Positions 37,548 to 50,854 of a DNA stretch of 64,000 bases are shown here, piece after piece. Within the stretch, counting starts at the first letter, position 1. Every line of letters starts with the position of its first letter. The stretch lies in the NCBI GenBank assembly GCA_002786025.1, contig NHNW01000040.1, positions 248,001 through 312,000 on the forward strand, in the 5' to 3' direction. The position numbers were made by a program, and so were the translations under genes. The notes under the pieces were generated by a model. It did no database searches, had not been told where the DNA came from, and was given only the letters and a program-made list of their open reading frames with translations. The stretch is from Zasmidium citrigriseum (taxonomy: Eukaryota; Ascomycota; Dothideomycetes; Mycosphaerellales; Mycosphaerellaceae).

Positions 37548-40500
37548 GGTGACTGATTAATATGTGCGATCTGAAAATGCAAACCAAGAAAGAAGTGTGG
37601 TCTGGGCGGGAGTGTCAGTCGGTCGCTCCTTCCTCGAGTATTCTGCCTTCAACTCACCGTCTGGTAGTTGGGTATAAACGAGTGTACGTGACGAATGTCA
37701 CAAAGCCAAGCGCTTGCTAAGAGGACAAAATAGGCAGAGACTTTGGTGGTACGGCAGGATCTAGGACATCCTATCCGCGTGCCTCTTGTCGTCGCTGAAA
37801 ATGAGTGTCGGTAGTTGGGATAGCGAGCGCGCAACGGCGAAAAGCCCAGGAAGAGTCGCGGTCGGTCAGGCGTGGTAGTACACTATGTGTTGACCGGTAT
37901 GATTTGCAATTTCGACCGGGCGGCGTGAAAGGACCCACGTGGACAGGCTATTTCGGCAGACAAAGAAGGGCTTCTTTGAGGGCGAAAATTGCTCGTCGAC
38001 GAGTGGATCCAGTCCAATGGCTCGCCGGTGGCTTCTTTGAGCAGGTTCGCAGGTGTTGTTGCGGCTGAGCAGCTCGCGGCTTGGCGGCGTCTCGGTCAAA
38101 GCAGCGCGTCTTTCAGCGAGATGAGACGAGACAGCCAGCGCTCCCGGCGGGTGTCGTGATGGCAGCGGACAGAAAGCAGGCGGATATTACAAGGCCGTAA
38201 GTCGGAGAAGTCGTGAGGAGAGCAAGCGTTGGCGACGGTGGTGAACGAGTGTGGTGCCTTCACTGGGAAGCGCAAGGGCGAGGAAAGGGGGAGCCGGCGG
38301 CGTGTCGCAGCGGTGAGAGGGATGGCGAGGGGCGCGGCGGTGTTGTCGTCGACGGCGGCGAGTTGAAGAGGCACTGCGTTCAATCGTCACGCAGCGTGCC
38401 AGTCGGGGTGTCGTCCTCAGAGGTGGAGTGGTGTCGGTGGTGGTGAGGTTGGCAGGCAGAGGACCGCTGCTGGAGGACTGCGAGGTGGACTGGGCTGCGT
38501 GCGCTCGCAGATTGGGTGGCTTCACTTCCCGCCCGGACGACCCACACGTGCAAGGTTTGAGTCGGCGCTAGCGTACGGCGCCGTACGCAAATATCTCTAG
38601 CAGCAACAGACTGCGGTTATTAGCTCCTCCACTCGGCAGCACCACCAGCGCACTGCTGCAACGAGGCGTGCCGCTTTGAGTCCCGTCTGCAGCACCGCGC
38701 TGTGTCTGACCGGCAGCTGCGATCGAGGACAGATGCCGGGCAGGAGGTGAGTGAATGTGTGTGATGGGAGTGCGACGGCGCGACTCTGGTGAGATTGGCA
38801 GGCAGCGTCTGGACCTGCCGATCTTGCAAGGGCCTGAGAGCCCACGTTGTTTCGTCGCAGAAGTGAAAACGCTCGTCGGGTGGGACGAAGAAACAGCCTG
38901 CCAGGAACACGGTGGATGGCGTCGGCGCCCAGGTCGGACGCTTAACCCACTCCAGCAGTTTTACATGTTCATCTCGCCAGCGCAGCCACTCAGACATTGA
39001 TCCGCGGTTTACGATATTCTCCGGGCCGTCGACAACAGCAGGGATTGAAATAGAGTTGAAGTGAAGGAGGCTCGGGAAGAACGGGCATCTCCACCTTCGC
39101 TCCCAGCACAGCCTCAGGAAACACTTGATGCGAAACGATCGAGCGTTCGCCGGTTGTGGCCGCTGCTGCCACCTCGATCACAGCCCGCGACGACTTCCTC
39201 GACCGATCGCTTACATATGACATCTGCCAACAGCAAGAACCTCATAACGCTGAGGAGAACAATACGATTATTCCTCATGCCCGTGTCGCGGCAGTGAGAT
39301 GGTTGTTATTCTTATACTCGCCCACGCACCCTTAGCCCCATCGAGACGCGTCAGCCCGCATCGCCAATGACCTTTGATGCAGCGACGCCCGCATTTCTGC
39401 AGCCACATCCACCGACACGCTTCTCTTTGTAGAAGACGCTCAGAAGTGCTATTCCCGCATTGCATCGCTGTCACCCAGACGCCTTCTTCGACGCCTTCTT
39501 CGGTGCGAACAGCGCGAAAAAGCCACCGTCGCACGCTCGTGAGTCGTGCTGTTTGTCTTGGAATGCGCTTACCCGATCATGACTTCTTCTGAAAAGTGAG
39601 GAATGGTGGTATTGGTCCTGCAATAATAATACCACAGAATACTCCGACACCAGATCATCAGTCTGCATGACGTCTACCAATGGTCTTCGAAAAGGCAACG
39701 AGTTCCATTCCAGCCTCTCGGTCAACAATCAACTCTTTCTTCATCCAACTCGATGATCCCCCACCAGAAGATCAACACTGCAAAACACCATCGCGCAATC
39801 GCAGACACGCGAGAAAAAGAAACCCACGACTCATTCATCAACACACTGAATCGCAAGGCATGTTTCAAGACCAAGACCCTTCTTTCGCCTCCCAAGACCT
39901 GGTTGACTCAGGCATCCCGGAGTCCAAGTCGCCCGGCTCCTCTCAACATCCGTAGTTACATTTTAACCACCAGTGACCGCTCTTGGCCCGTGGTAATACC
40001 TATCTCTTCTTCCAATGGGTAGGTACATCCGGATACTTGCGTCCGTGAAAATCCGTCTTGTCTTGGGTAAGACAGAGACTGAGGGCCGTGGCACCGGATA
40101 CGAGCCATGCTGCCGTAAGGGGAAGGGTGCAGATTGAGCCAACCTCCAACTATGAGGAATCCGGATGCCTTTTCTGATCGAGGATTGCACGAAGATTCTT
40201 GAGCCGCGAGTTGCCTGAGTTCTGCTCGACACAACCACGTAGATGTTGATCCGAAGTCTGCCTAAGTTCTCCTCGACACATCGATACTTTCGTATGACAG
40301 AGGCCGGCGGAAAGGTATGAGCTTCATCAGTAGTAGTAGGTATTGACATGATGCTTTGATGGTAATTACATATCCTTCGTATCCACACTCGCATTCTTCC
40401 TTCCATCCTTCCATTCTTCCAGAACATTTCTTAAGTTCGAGTATCATACCCAGTCCCGAAACACTTCCAATCTATCCAAACTCCACGCTTATATCAAGAT

Positions 40501-40724
40501 GCAATCCTCCTTCTATCCCCTCCCTCTCGTGAGCCATATACGAGAGAGTCGACAGTCTGGACAATCTTCCACGCAGTCGGTAGCGTCTGTACAAGGGAGG
40601 GAAGGAGTGACGAGAAGCAAGCGCAACGACAGGCTGGTTCGATGTAAACGAGCGTCCGAGGTCTGCGAGTCACACCACCACCTCCTCTTCATCTCAACAA
40701 CATCTCGTCTGGTTGAGAACATGA
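37548..40724. promoter_or_regulatory. Long upstream region of Msb2
   Basis: About 3.2 kb between the Msb2 start and the 3' end of the ABC transporter gene, with no frame that shows family features. It contains an 18-bp perfect palindrome at 38571-38588. The 38100-38500 part is GC-rich and dense in short frames on both strands. A long Msb2 5' UTR or promoter is the simplest reading. A small gene or non-coding RNA cannot be excluded. Confidence 0.4.
38571..38588. repeat. 18-bp perfect palindrome
   Basis: GCGTACGGCGCCGTACGC equals its own reverse complement; the flanking bases (A on both sides) do not extend it. It lies about 1.0 kb upstream of the Msb2 ATG. It might be a dimeric factor site, but that is conjecture. 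Confidence 0.6.
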
Positions 40725-43700
40725 TTACTTCTCCGCCTTCTTGGAGGCTTTGGTTCGCAATTTCCTGGGTACAAAGTCAGTCAACGCGGTCCTCGAGGGA
40801 AAAGGCTGGGGATACTCACATCAACAAATAAACACAAGCATACGATGAGATGGAGAAGAGCGCCACAATTGCCGCGTCCCTCCATCCGTAGTAGTAGTCG
40901 TTCAGGTTCAGGGTGTAGAGGTAATCAGCACCAGTCCGATACTGACAGACCTCACACCCGCCCGTCGCATCCGGATTCAAAAGATTCGTCCTGGCGCCCA
41001 TGCCTTGCATATAATCCGCGAGGTACTCCGCACAAGTCTGATTCCCCGGCGTGTCAAAAATCGCCAGCTCATTCCGCTTACACTCAACCTGGACATCAAA
41101 CGTCGTAAAGACCAACATACTCCCCATAAGGTAATTGAAGGGGTTGAGGTAGTAAAGCCAGTACTTCCAGAAGTCCTGAATTTGAGCGTAGGGGACCAGG
41201 ACGCCGCAGAAGGAGGACAGGACGGAGATGATGAGGGGGTTGGCGAGGGCGGCGAAGACGGCGTTGGGGGCGTAGGCGGCTATGGCTTGGCCTATGCCTG
41301 TGTAGATGAATTCGTAGAAGAGCATTACGAAGAAGACGGCGCCGGCTTTGTTGCTGTCGTTGGGGAAGCCGACGGTGTAGTACCTAAGGGGAGGTCAGTT
41401 GATGTTGCAGATGGGTTGGAGGGAAGTGGACGAACCATGTGACAAAGTAGAGGACTGCGCAGATGACCAGGTAGGGGATCTCTGAGACGATGAGACCGGT
41501 GGCGAAGGCGGCCCAGTGGTACATCTTTGACTTCTTCTCGCGGGCTTCGTAGATGTCGCGGCGGTCGATGAAGAGCGGTTGCAGTTGAGCAAGAACTCCT
41601 GGGGCGACGAAGATGAAGTTGAAGATGGTGAAGAGACGGAGTTGGAGGTCTGCCACGCTGTTCCCGATCATCCAGAAGGTGAAGCCGTTGAAGAGACCGC
41701 TGCCAATGTGGAGAGCAAACTTGTTGTTGGCGTAGTCGATGTTGCGGTAGAGAGAGACGTTGTTACGTTGCGTGACGAGTTTGATCTGGGTCCAGAGGCT
41801 GGTGGCGAATTCGTGACCGTCATCGACAGTGCCTGGAGGTTTGGAGGCGGCGTCGTCGATGAGACGGTCGAGTTCGGTCGTCATGGCGGAGTATTCGGGC
41901 GAGTTGAGCCAGACCTGGTTCCAGTCTTTGCCTTTGCTGAGGGAGCCTGAGACGACATCGATCATGTGTTCTGCTGGGTTCGCGTTGATGGGGCATGGGG
42001 CGTCGTAGCGTCCAAAGTACTCGCGGATGGTTTGGGCGTTGTCGCCGATGTCTCCGAAGTAGACTGTCTTGCCACCCTTGGCCAGGAGCAGAAGAGTGTC
42101 GAATTGGGCGAAGAGTGAGGCGGAAGGTTGGTGGATAGTGACCAGGACTGCTTGACCAACGTCGGCGAGCTTTCGTAGGAAGCGGACGATGTTGAAAGCT
42201 GCTTGTCCATCGAGACCAGATGTGGGCTCGTCGAGGAAGATCAGAATACTTGGCTTCGAGACGAGCTCGACTCCGATCGTGAGACGTTTCCGCTGCTCGA
42301 CGGAAAGCCCAGCAGTCGTCGTGCCGATGAGTGTGTTCTCAATGTCGTGCATCTCGAGGAGATCGATGATCGTGTCCACATACTTGAGCTTCTCTTCTCG
42401 TGGAGTATCGCGGCTTTGTCTCAGGAGAGCAGAGAACTCCAGTGCCTCGCGAACAGTCGCCAAAGGTTCATGGACATCGAGCTGCTCGCAGTATCCGGCC
42501 GATCGTTGGAAAGAGACTGGCAGATCGCGACCATCGACCATGATTGAGCCCTTGATGGTACCGTCGGTCTTTCGCTGTGCGAGTACATCGAGCAGAGTAG
42601 TCTTGCCGGCACCCGAAGATCCCATGAGAGCACCCAGCATGCCAGGCTTGACCCATCCTTGGACATTGTCCAGAAGCACTCGATCTCCAGATGGCGTCTT
42701 GACGGTGTAAGTAAGATTCTTCCAGGTGAAGACCGAGGTATTGCGGATAAGCTGCGAGTCAACGTTGTTGTTCATCTGGTTCTTCTGCTTCTCAGACTCC
42801 AGGTCCATCGATCGGGTCTTCTCGCTCGAAGCCGACGAAGATGGGCCTTGCGACTCCTCATCACCAACCAAGTGCTTAACCTTCTTGGCCTTCTCACGAG
42901 GAATGACGAGGAAGCCGGAGTTGCCAGAGATCATGCTCCAGCGCGAGGTGAAGAAGATGGTACCAGCGGCGAAGAGAGCCCACCAAGCGAAGATGATGCC
43001 AAAGTTCCGCCACACGTGCGAGGCGCTGTAAGAAAGACCTGCAAGATACTCATCACCAGTGAGGACTGGAGAGCCGACTTGAGCACCTCTCACGCCAGTG
43101 CAAGCCTGGAAGTTGGTGTCGTTGTAGCCGGGACCATTTGGCACGAGATTGTTCGCCACGCAGGGAATGATCTGGCCTCCGAACTCATTGCCTGCGAGAG
43201 CTTCGTAGCCGTAGGCCAGGGGATCAATCCAGTAAATCCAAACAAACCACGGGTGCATATTTGGCTTCGGAATCATGTAGCCAGTGTACATGATTAGGGC
43301 GCTGATCAGAAATCCAGAGACCTTGGAGGCATCATCGAAGGTAGGGAATGCCGCTCCAATCATGCGAAAACAGGCAGTCATACACATCGAAACCGCATAG
43401 CAGATAACCCAGAAGGTGAAGAAGGCACTCGCTGTTCCTTTTAGACCAGTCATCCAGTATGCTGGAACGGAATACAGAGTGACCTGGGCGAAGAGCAGAG
43501 GAACATCAGCCGCGATCTGAGCAATACAGAAAGCGGCTGGGTGGTACAGAGCAAACCCTCGATGTTTGGCCAGGACGGGTCGAGCGCTGAAAGAGTTTGT
43601 CACTTCGGCCATGGAGAGTAGAGAGTTGTAGAGCATGGCAAAGAAGAGCGAGCCGCCCTTGCTGAAGATGCCCGCGGAGTTGTCTGGTGCCTTGTAGAAG

Positions 43701-45263
43701 AGCGATCCAACGATGAGGGCCTGGACGACCGTTGAGCCCTGCGTGATGAAGAAGGTCGTCTTGTCTCCCCAAAGCAGTTGGTACTGTCGGATGACGGCAG
43801 CCTTCACCTGGGTATAGAAGCTGACAGTGAGCGGTGACTTCTTTGGCAGACTCGGATGTTTCTCCATTTGCACACTCTCTTGAAACTCTTTCGTGTAGGC
43901 TTTCGCTTCCTCGGTCGCCGGGTATTCGTACTCGGACTCCATGAGCGTCTTGATGTTGGTTCTTTCGTAGTAGGCTCGAATGTCTTCGGCAGTGCGAGGG
44001 TATCGGTCTTCCATTCCGGGCTTGATCTTCCTCTCGGTGGGTACAGTGACACCAGTAAGGAAGTCGGCGATGTTGGCTCCGTCAGTGTACATGAAACCGA
44101 GTTCTTCCATGAAGGGCTTTGCTTGTGGCATAGGTCCATAGAAGATTTGCTTGCCTTCGTCGAGTATAAGGACCTTGTCGAAGAGATCGTAGATGCCGTT
44201 GCCTGCTTGGTACAGGGTGACGATGGAGCTAAGACCAAGGATGTCGGTCATGGCTCGTACACACTTGGTGTATTCGAGAGCAGTCGATGCATCCAGACCT
44301 CGAGTAGAGTTGTCCCAGCAGAACACTGATCCACGCGTTGCCATAGTCTCGATGATGGAGACACGCTTACGTTCACCACCAGACACACCTCTCACGAACT
44401 CGTTGCCCACTTTGGTCTCGTGGGTGTGCTCAATGGCCATCGACCGTAATAGAAAGTCTCGTACAAGGCGTTGGAATTCTTTCTGGTCTTTCATATTGGA
44501 GGGCACCTTGTGAGGCACCTTCATCCTCGTCGCAATATCCATGGTCTGGCCGACGGTAAGGGTGGGGAAGAAGAGTTCTTCTTCTGTGTTCATGACGATC
44601 TGGCCTCGGTATTGTTTCGCTTGCTTTGCGTCCATGGATCCAAACTTGACGTCGCCGGTGACTTCGGCATAGCCTAGCCGTCGGTTGGCGAGCATCTTGA
44701 GGAGTGATGTGCAACCAGCGCCAGGCCGGCCGAGGACGAGCAACATTTCGCCCGGCTTGACGCAGCCATGGCTGTTGTCGACGATTGTCTTGAGCGGAGG
44801 CTTTTGTCGACCCTCCTATGGTACATTAGCAAGTGCCCATGAACTCGATCGAATGTACGTCATGCCCAGGGCAGGGGTGCATGTATCAGGTCGTCGACAG
44901 AGTTTCATTGGCCGTACATACCTTCATCAATTTGGGGATATTGAACTGACTGAGCACGTTCTCGTGCAGAGCGGCATCGGCTCCAACGCCTTTAACCGTA
45001 AGATTCGTCCAGGTAACGCCGAGTCGTCTCTCCTTCCCGCTATCCTTCTCGGTCTGCTGTGCCAACGCTTTAACCTCGTCCATCATATGCCAATTGTCAG
45101 CCTTGCTGATCGATTTCTCGTCGCTGCTGGAGTCGTCCATGATGGGCTCTTCCCTCTTGTGGCTGAAACTCCTCGACAGGGCGTTCGATACTGTGCGGTA
45201 GATCTCCTCCCCGGCACCGCTACCCACGGAGGGTGCAGTCCATGATGACCTTCGTTGGGGCAT
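40725..45263 (-). CDS. PDR-type (ABCG) full-size ABC transporter
   Basis: Exons (minus) 45263-44922, 44815-41436, 41383-40820 and 40764-40725 give 1441 residues with consistent phases. The third exon joins at WYYTVGF through an unusual GTTCGT donor, and the last exon adds [12 protein letters not shown]. Order is NBD1-TMD1-NBD2-TMD2, as in Pdr5/CDR proteins. NBD1 has the family's degenerate Walker A ([12 protein letters not shown], Cys for Lys), a normal signature [10 protein letters not shown] and [14 protein letters not shown]2 has a normal Walker A ([12 protein letters not shown]) with a degenerate signature ([11 protein letters not shown]) and [12 protein letters not shown]. These are normal family asymmetries. 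Such pumps export azoles, plant compounds and toxins at the plasma membrane. The substrate is not inferable. Confidence 0.92.
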
Positions 45264-47349
45264 CTTGTCTTGCCTCTGGCTTCGGAGGTTAGTGTACAAC
45301 CAGAGTCGACAAGCAAGATGATCACACAACAATCCTCAAGGGGAAAGGGTCGGAAAGGGTACAGGATGTCAGGTCTCTTTTGTATCTGCACGTAGCAATG
45401 ACGAATCGGGCTTTCAAGAATAGAAGTACTCCGGTAGCCTGAAAACGAACGCCATGTGTTTTGATCGTGGCAGGCCCAGGTTCCGAGCTGCAGACAAAGG
45501 CTTAGCGCGAAAGGAAGTGTGAACAGCCTATACCCGGCCGCCTATCTGGTAGAAAACGCCACGCCATACCTTGTACCCCTGGCGCAGCTCGCAGGATCGG
45601 TGGGAATGTTGGCCCGGCAGGCCAGTCGATGACGGAGCTTTCGTCTAAACGTGCTTTTGGTCGGAAGAGCTCTATCTTGTTTCAGCTATGGGTGGCTTTT
45701 GAAGCTCTAGTCCATAGCATCTTTCGATCGAAGCAACATACTATTAATTGACAGATTTTCTCGAAATGATTTTCGTGCTCAGTGTGGATTCTTCAGCCTT
45801 AGCGAGCGATCCCACAATCTCAACACCGCCCACCTGGCCGGCACTGCACCGGCCACGGTAAGCGAAGCGGCGTTGATTTGGCCATGAGGCAGCGAGGCTC
45901 CGAACCACGCAATCGCAGATTAGTGAGGGCGGAGATTCTTCCATGCTCAGTCACGGCCGTGCAGTGCTCGCGATGCGCGCGTCAAACAAGCCATCCAGCG
46001 TCCAGATGGATGTTATTGGGGGAGGAGGCTTGAGGCGTGAGGTTGAGAGGGATTCGGAATCGCTATGGCCCATGTGCCGGTCGGCTGGACGGCGGCTGCT
46101 GGCAAAAAAGCCCTAGCGCGGCAACCTTGTTCGATTAGCGCGCCAAGACGGAGGGCAGATCGATTCTTGCTTCCGAGAGACTCGTCCATTGTGGCTGTCT
46201 TCTCAACGTGTCTCTCTAGCACGCCAAAGCTCATGTCTTTGCTCCAAGAATGTGTCCGAGCACGCTTTTGGGCAATGTGAGTCCACTGTGGATGTTGAGT
46301 GATACTATTGGTTCAAACCTTCCTCAAGCCTTCCTTGAACGACACCTCCTTCACCTCTTCGACATCGCTTTCGGTCACGACGTGATCGCTTCTTACGACC
46401 ACCGTCGGCCGTAGTGGCACTTCTTGACTCACATTGTCTCAGCACGAGCGATTACTGAGCTGGTTGTAAAGGTAGTCGTTGCAAGTGTTCTCCACAACCA
46501 TTCCGGCTCCTTCCAGTATCCAAATCGGACTTTCGGAGAGGCCAAGAAGCCGGATTCGATGTCAGCCTCTAAACGACTCATCCCAAGAATCTGAGAATAC
46601 GGTGGAGGCGTACGGAGGTAAGGATGCTATCATCAAGGCGTATTGCTTACATTGTCCACATTCGTCGGTTGCTGGCTGTTCTTTCGATGCGAGGTTGTCG
46701 AGCTTCCAGAAGGCGATGACGACAGCTGCTAGGAAGAGTCCAGGTCGAGGGTGTAAGTATGAGGTGCAGGCAGTCCGAGGCAAGGACAGCGGTCGTAGGG
46801 TACTGATGGCCTTGAGGGCACCTCGATGAGGGGAAGATGCACTGGAACTCAAAGGCTATTGAGCTCGACGATCGAAAAGCGCTTCGCCCTATCTGCACGT
46901 CGCCGATCGTCATCCGAACATCGTTACGGTCTTGCGTTCCCTGGCTAGCGATGAAAGATGAGAGTGTTAACGGTCAATGCTCCACAGCTCTATCGGGTCC
47001 TGCAAGTTGCTGGGCCTCACCTGCGCCCAAAGGCTCTTCGCTCGAGTCGCCACCCTCGACCGTCCTCCAAAGCTTACTGGCTCTTCCAGTCGTTGAGTTG
47101 TTGCGCTGCGGTCGAGGTCGAGAGACGAGGTTCAGACAATACTCGTTTTTCATCGGATCTGTGTGGTCGTGCCATCGAACGACAAGTCTCTCCCTGGAAG
47201 CTACGCTCTTGCTCTCACTCTGGAAAGGCCAAAGGTAGGTGCGTCTCATCGTCTCGAGCACGTCAATCTCCAGCAGATTTCGATCTCATCATTCTCGTCG
47301 GCTACAAATCAGCTCGGTTGGCTTTCCAATATCACAGTACCTCTTGACC
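45264..47349. other. Long intergenic region upstream of the ABC transporter gene
   Basis: About 2.1 kb. It includes the ABC transporter promoter. Short frames on both strands (for example 46562-46852 minus, with a hydrophobic LFLAAVVIAFWKL stretch) do not assemble into a convincing gene. I see no repeat or RNA gene. Confidence 0.4.
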
Positions 47350-48198
47350 ATGAGGTTAACATTCTTCGACCTTCCCATCACCGCGCGGTATCGAATCTAC
47401 GCCCGCCACATCGGTCCACGTCGATTCGAGATCCGTTCGAAGTAGAACAACAGCGTCCCACTTCGAATCACTTGGACCAGCCGTTGCGTCCGGCAGGAGA
47501 CACTTCCCCTCATCTACGGCCGCACGACCGTTGTGCTCGCAGCTGGGAATGGACCGGGACGGCGAACCCGGACCTCTTCACATACGTGTCGAGCTGGGTC
47601 TTCTCGGGGCATTGGTATCGCATATCCTTGGAGCTACAAGATGCCCTCCGGCCAGTCGTCGTGTTGAGCTCGGGAAAAGAGGCTTTAAAAAGAAAGCACC
47701 GTTTTGATTGGAAGGGAGATGACTATACGTCAACGACACGCCCGCAAATTGTCCAAGATCGTGGACTACATGCCACTGGTCGAATCACCACACGGTCGAG
47801 CACGCCGGAAGATGACGCGAAATGCCGCATACGAGATTCTCTATTTCTGTCAGCAGAAGAAGTTCTACTACCGCCGTCACGACACTCCTATGAGCTCGTT
47901 TGTCTACGAGATTCAAATCATGCTGCAGATCATCCTCTTGGTGCCAATGCTACTGGTCTTCATGGCCTCTCTTGTTGTCGTCATACCTTTGTGGTTGGTT
48001 GAACGCTGCTTTTGCTGCCGCAGGCACACTCTCGCAGGCCGTATTGCGGATTTCGAGGCGTTCGTGATCGCTCACCTCTCCGGATGGCCCGTAGAAGGCG
48101 AGGGTCGACGCTGTAGGTGGAAGAAATGCAGAGTCTGTTACGATGAATTCGGAGATCAGTATCCTGAGAGAGAGCTAGATCCGCACTCGCCGGCTTGA
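47350..48198 (+). pseudogene. Degraded F-box-like gene (uncertain)
   Basis: ATG 47350 opens MRLTFFDLPITARYRIYAR, a family-like FFDLPxxxRYRIY motif. A TAG follows at 47443-47445, and the same frame goes on with ITWTSRCVRQETLPLIYGRT, which resembles the second conserved helix (RQIRxEALPLFYG). Beyond about 47540 the sense appears to shift frame. The stretch 47720-48198 in a third frame reads SKIVDYMPLVESP, then a hydrophobic MLQIILLVPMLLVFMASLVV segment and a Cys/Arg-rich tail. I read this as one broken F-box-like gene, possibly followed by a separate small membrane-protein frame. Introns could explain part of it. Confidence 0.35.
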
Positions 48199-49163
48199 AG
48201 GCTCGATGGAAGGTGTTTCATGTACCTAGAGCCCCTAAGTAGCATTACATTCGCACTGTTTCGGGTGAATGATCCAAATCAACACAGGAGATTGCAAAGT
48301 GTATGCTCTGATGTCTTCTCTTCTTTTGAAATGACCAGATCGGTCACAGTCCTGCTCAATGCTCCTAACGATGTTCACCTCGAACAGATATGGGCACAGC
48401 TGGTATCGGTGACAAAGTTTGGAGTTTTCCAGTCTGATAGATGTGATCGATGGATTGTCAGCAAGACCGAAGAACATATATAGGAATTATCAATATGGGC
48501 ATTATCGAAGAAGGTCGATAACAAAGAAGTAAGGAGGGAGGTGGTAGGGCCATAGAATAGAGTTTCCCGTCCGTTGGACCCCTCACCGACGCCGTTCAAG
48601 CCTCAAGCCACAGTTGGCGGCTCTTCCTTCAACTGTACCACACTCACCACCACCACATCTACCACCGCCCTCCAGTCGCCTGTACGATCCGACACTGCTT
48701 GGATAGCACCGGTCCCGTGTCTGGCTGCCTCTTGTACAACGCAGCCCCTTGCTCTAGCGACAACGTCTTTCCACAGGCAGCGCACAGCGTGAGGCACGGC
48801 TCAACAGCCTCTTCTTCCACCACCGCTGTCTCCGCCGCCTCACGCACCGCCGAGACTCGTAAGAGGGACTCCGCCTTCACCTGCCACGAACACACGCACA
48901 CGCCACCTGCAGCGACGAAATAACCTCATCTCGCGCTGCAGCACCCGGGCTCTGCAACAACACCCGCACAGCACTTTCATTGGCTCTTGCGCGACAAGCG
49001 AGTAATTGCCGATCGACTTCAGCGTCACCACCACTTTGGGCCTCACCTGGAGTTCGCTGCGGCCCTCAGAGTCTGCATACAACTTTCTGCGACCCGGCCT
49101 GGAGTGCACCTTGCTTGAAACTACCATACTGAAACACGACAATCTTACGGCCGCCCTATCGCC
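48199..49163. promoter_or_regulatory. Upstream region of the Yrb2-like gene
   Basis: A 965-bp gap, rich in C and CCACC triplets from 48600 to 48950, probably promoter and 5' UTR. No supported gene. Confidence 0.4.
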
Positions 49164-50854
49164 ATGACTTCAGAGAAAGATAACGGCCCTCTCTCCGACA
49201 CCGAGGGCGGAGAGAAGCCTGTTCGAGAACAACTCAAGAAGGCGCACATTACCTCAGGTCACAAGGCCTCCAAGCCCGAATCCGCACAGTCAGCTGCTGC
49301 CCTGGAGCATGAGACTGGCAATGGAGAGAATACCGGCTCTGGTGGAGAGAGGGGCAGGCTGCACAAGAAGAGAAGCCACGAAGAGATCGAGGGCGACTCA
49401 CAGGATGTGACTTCGCAACCTTCCAAACATCACACCCGCAAACGGTCACGCGATAGTACCGCCGAGGAGGACGAGATCAACAACGGTCAGCGCAAGGTCT
49501 CTGGCGAGAGAGCTAGGAACGGCGACGAAGCCGTGGCTGTCGAGGTACCCGAGTCAAACGGCACTGACAAGGCAGCTAGAGCTTCAACTCCCGAAGGGAC
49601 TGGCGAGAAGCGTTCAGAGGAAGCTGTCGAGTCGATGACGAGCCCGAAGACTAAGAGGAGCCGGATCCATTCGACCGTGGCTGAAGACAAGGCGCTTGCA
49701 GAGACAGACAAGTCCGCAGAAGCAGTGACATCTGGAGAAGAACCAAAGTCTTCTGAAGAGAAGCAGTCGACGACCAAGATACCTCCTACGAGTGGCTTTG
49801 CGAATGCGTCAGCAACCTCCCCTTTCGGCGCCTTGGCCGGCAGCAAATCCCCATCTTCAGATCAGCCACAGACATCAGCCAGTGCTTTCGCATCCTCGGG
49901 CTTCAGCGCCCTTGCTGGATCGTCCGCTTCCGGTTTTGGTGCTATTGGCAAACAGTCGGGCGGCTTTGGATCCGGCGGTTCCTTCGCGAGTGGAGCTAAG
50001 AGCCCCCTGAATCAGAAGGAGAACGACACGCCGTCAGCAACTTCCGGGAGCTCCTTTGGCGGCGCTCTGGGTCAGAAGTCAGCGTTCTCAACAGCGGGCA
50101 GCGGAAGCGGGTTCGGGTCCGCTGCTTCCGGCTTTGGCAAACTGGGATCACAGACCACCGGCGGATTCGGCGGAGGATTGGGCGGTACTGGGTTCAGCAG
50201 TCTTGGTGGAGGCGGCCTGACAAGCTTTGCAAGCGGTAAGACTGCTACTCCGCTTGGAGGCCTCTCCAAGTCTCCTAAGCCTTTCGGCGCGCCAGCAGAC
50301 GATGACGAAAAGGATGGCGAGGACGGCGAGGGTGACGACAAGGCTGGGACTAAGAGTCCCATAGCCACTGAAGAAGAGAAGCAAGACGAGCGATTCTACG
50401 AGCAGGAACTCGAGACAGGTGAAGAGGATGAATCTACCGAGTTTTCTTGTCGCGCTAAGCTGTACAACTTCTCGGCGGACAGCGAAGGCAAGAAAGAATG
50501 GCGAGAGCGCGGTGTCGGTGTCTTGAGACTCAATGTGCGGCGGCGTCAGCCAGATGAAGACCAGAAGCCCACCGCACGAGTGCTGATGCGCGCCGATGGC
50601 TCGCACAGAGTCGTTCTCAATACGCCCGTGAAGAAGGAGATCTCTTATGGCACGCCACAGGGAGAGAAGCCAACGGGTGGGTATTTCTTCTTGATGGGTG
50701 CCATCGACGGAAAGGCTTTGGAACTCCTGCAACTAAAGGTGAGCAAAGGCATCATACTTGGTGCCATTGAATTCACTGACATTCGGCACAGATGAAGCAA
50801 GTCAATGCTCTAGAGATGTACGACCACATCACCAAGCTTCAGGCTGACATGTGA
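49164..50854 (+). CDS. yrb2: Yrb2/Hba1-like Ran-binding protein (RanBP3 type)
   Basis: Exons 49164-50738 and 50792-50854 give 545 residues (GTGAGC...CACAG intron, phase 0; exon 2 starts MKQVNALEMYDHI). The N-terminal third is charged, with KKRSHEEIEG and HTRKRSRDS nuclear-signal-like clusters. The middle has about ten FG/FGS-type repeats (SGFGSAASGFG, GGFGGGLGG), as in nucleoporins. The C-terminal 130 residues are a Ran-binding domain: KLYNFSADSEGKKEWRERGV, GVLRLNVRRRQ and RVLMRADGSHRVVLNTPV. Yeast Yrb2 and fission yeast Hba1 bind Ran-GTP and promote Crm1-dependent nuclear export. Nup2 has the same domains but is longer, so Yrb2/Hba1 is preferred. Confidence 0.85.

Noticed and set aside
47163..48002. 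279-codon plus-strand frame as an intact gene
   Set aside because: Begins with GTG and the first two thirds look random; the family-like pieces lie in other frames, so I describe the locus as uncertain and broken instead.
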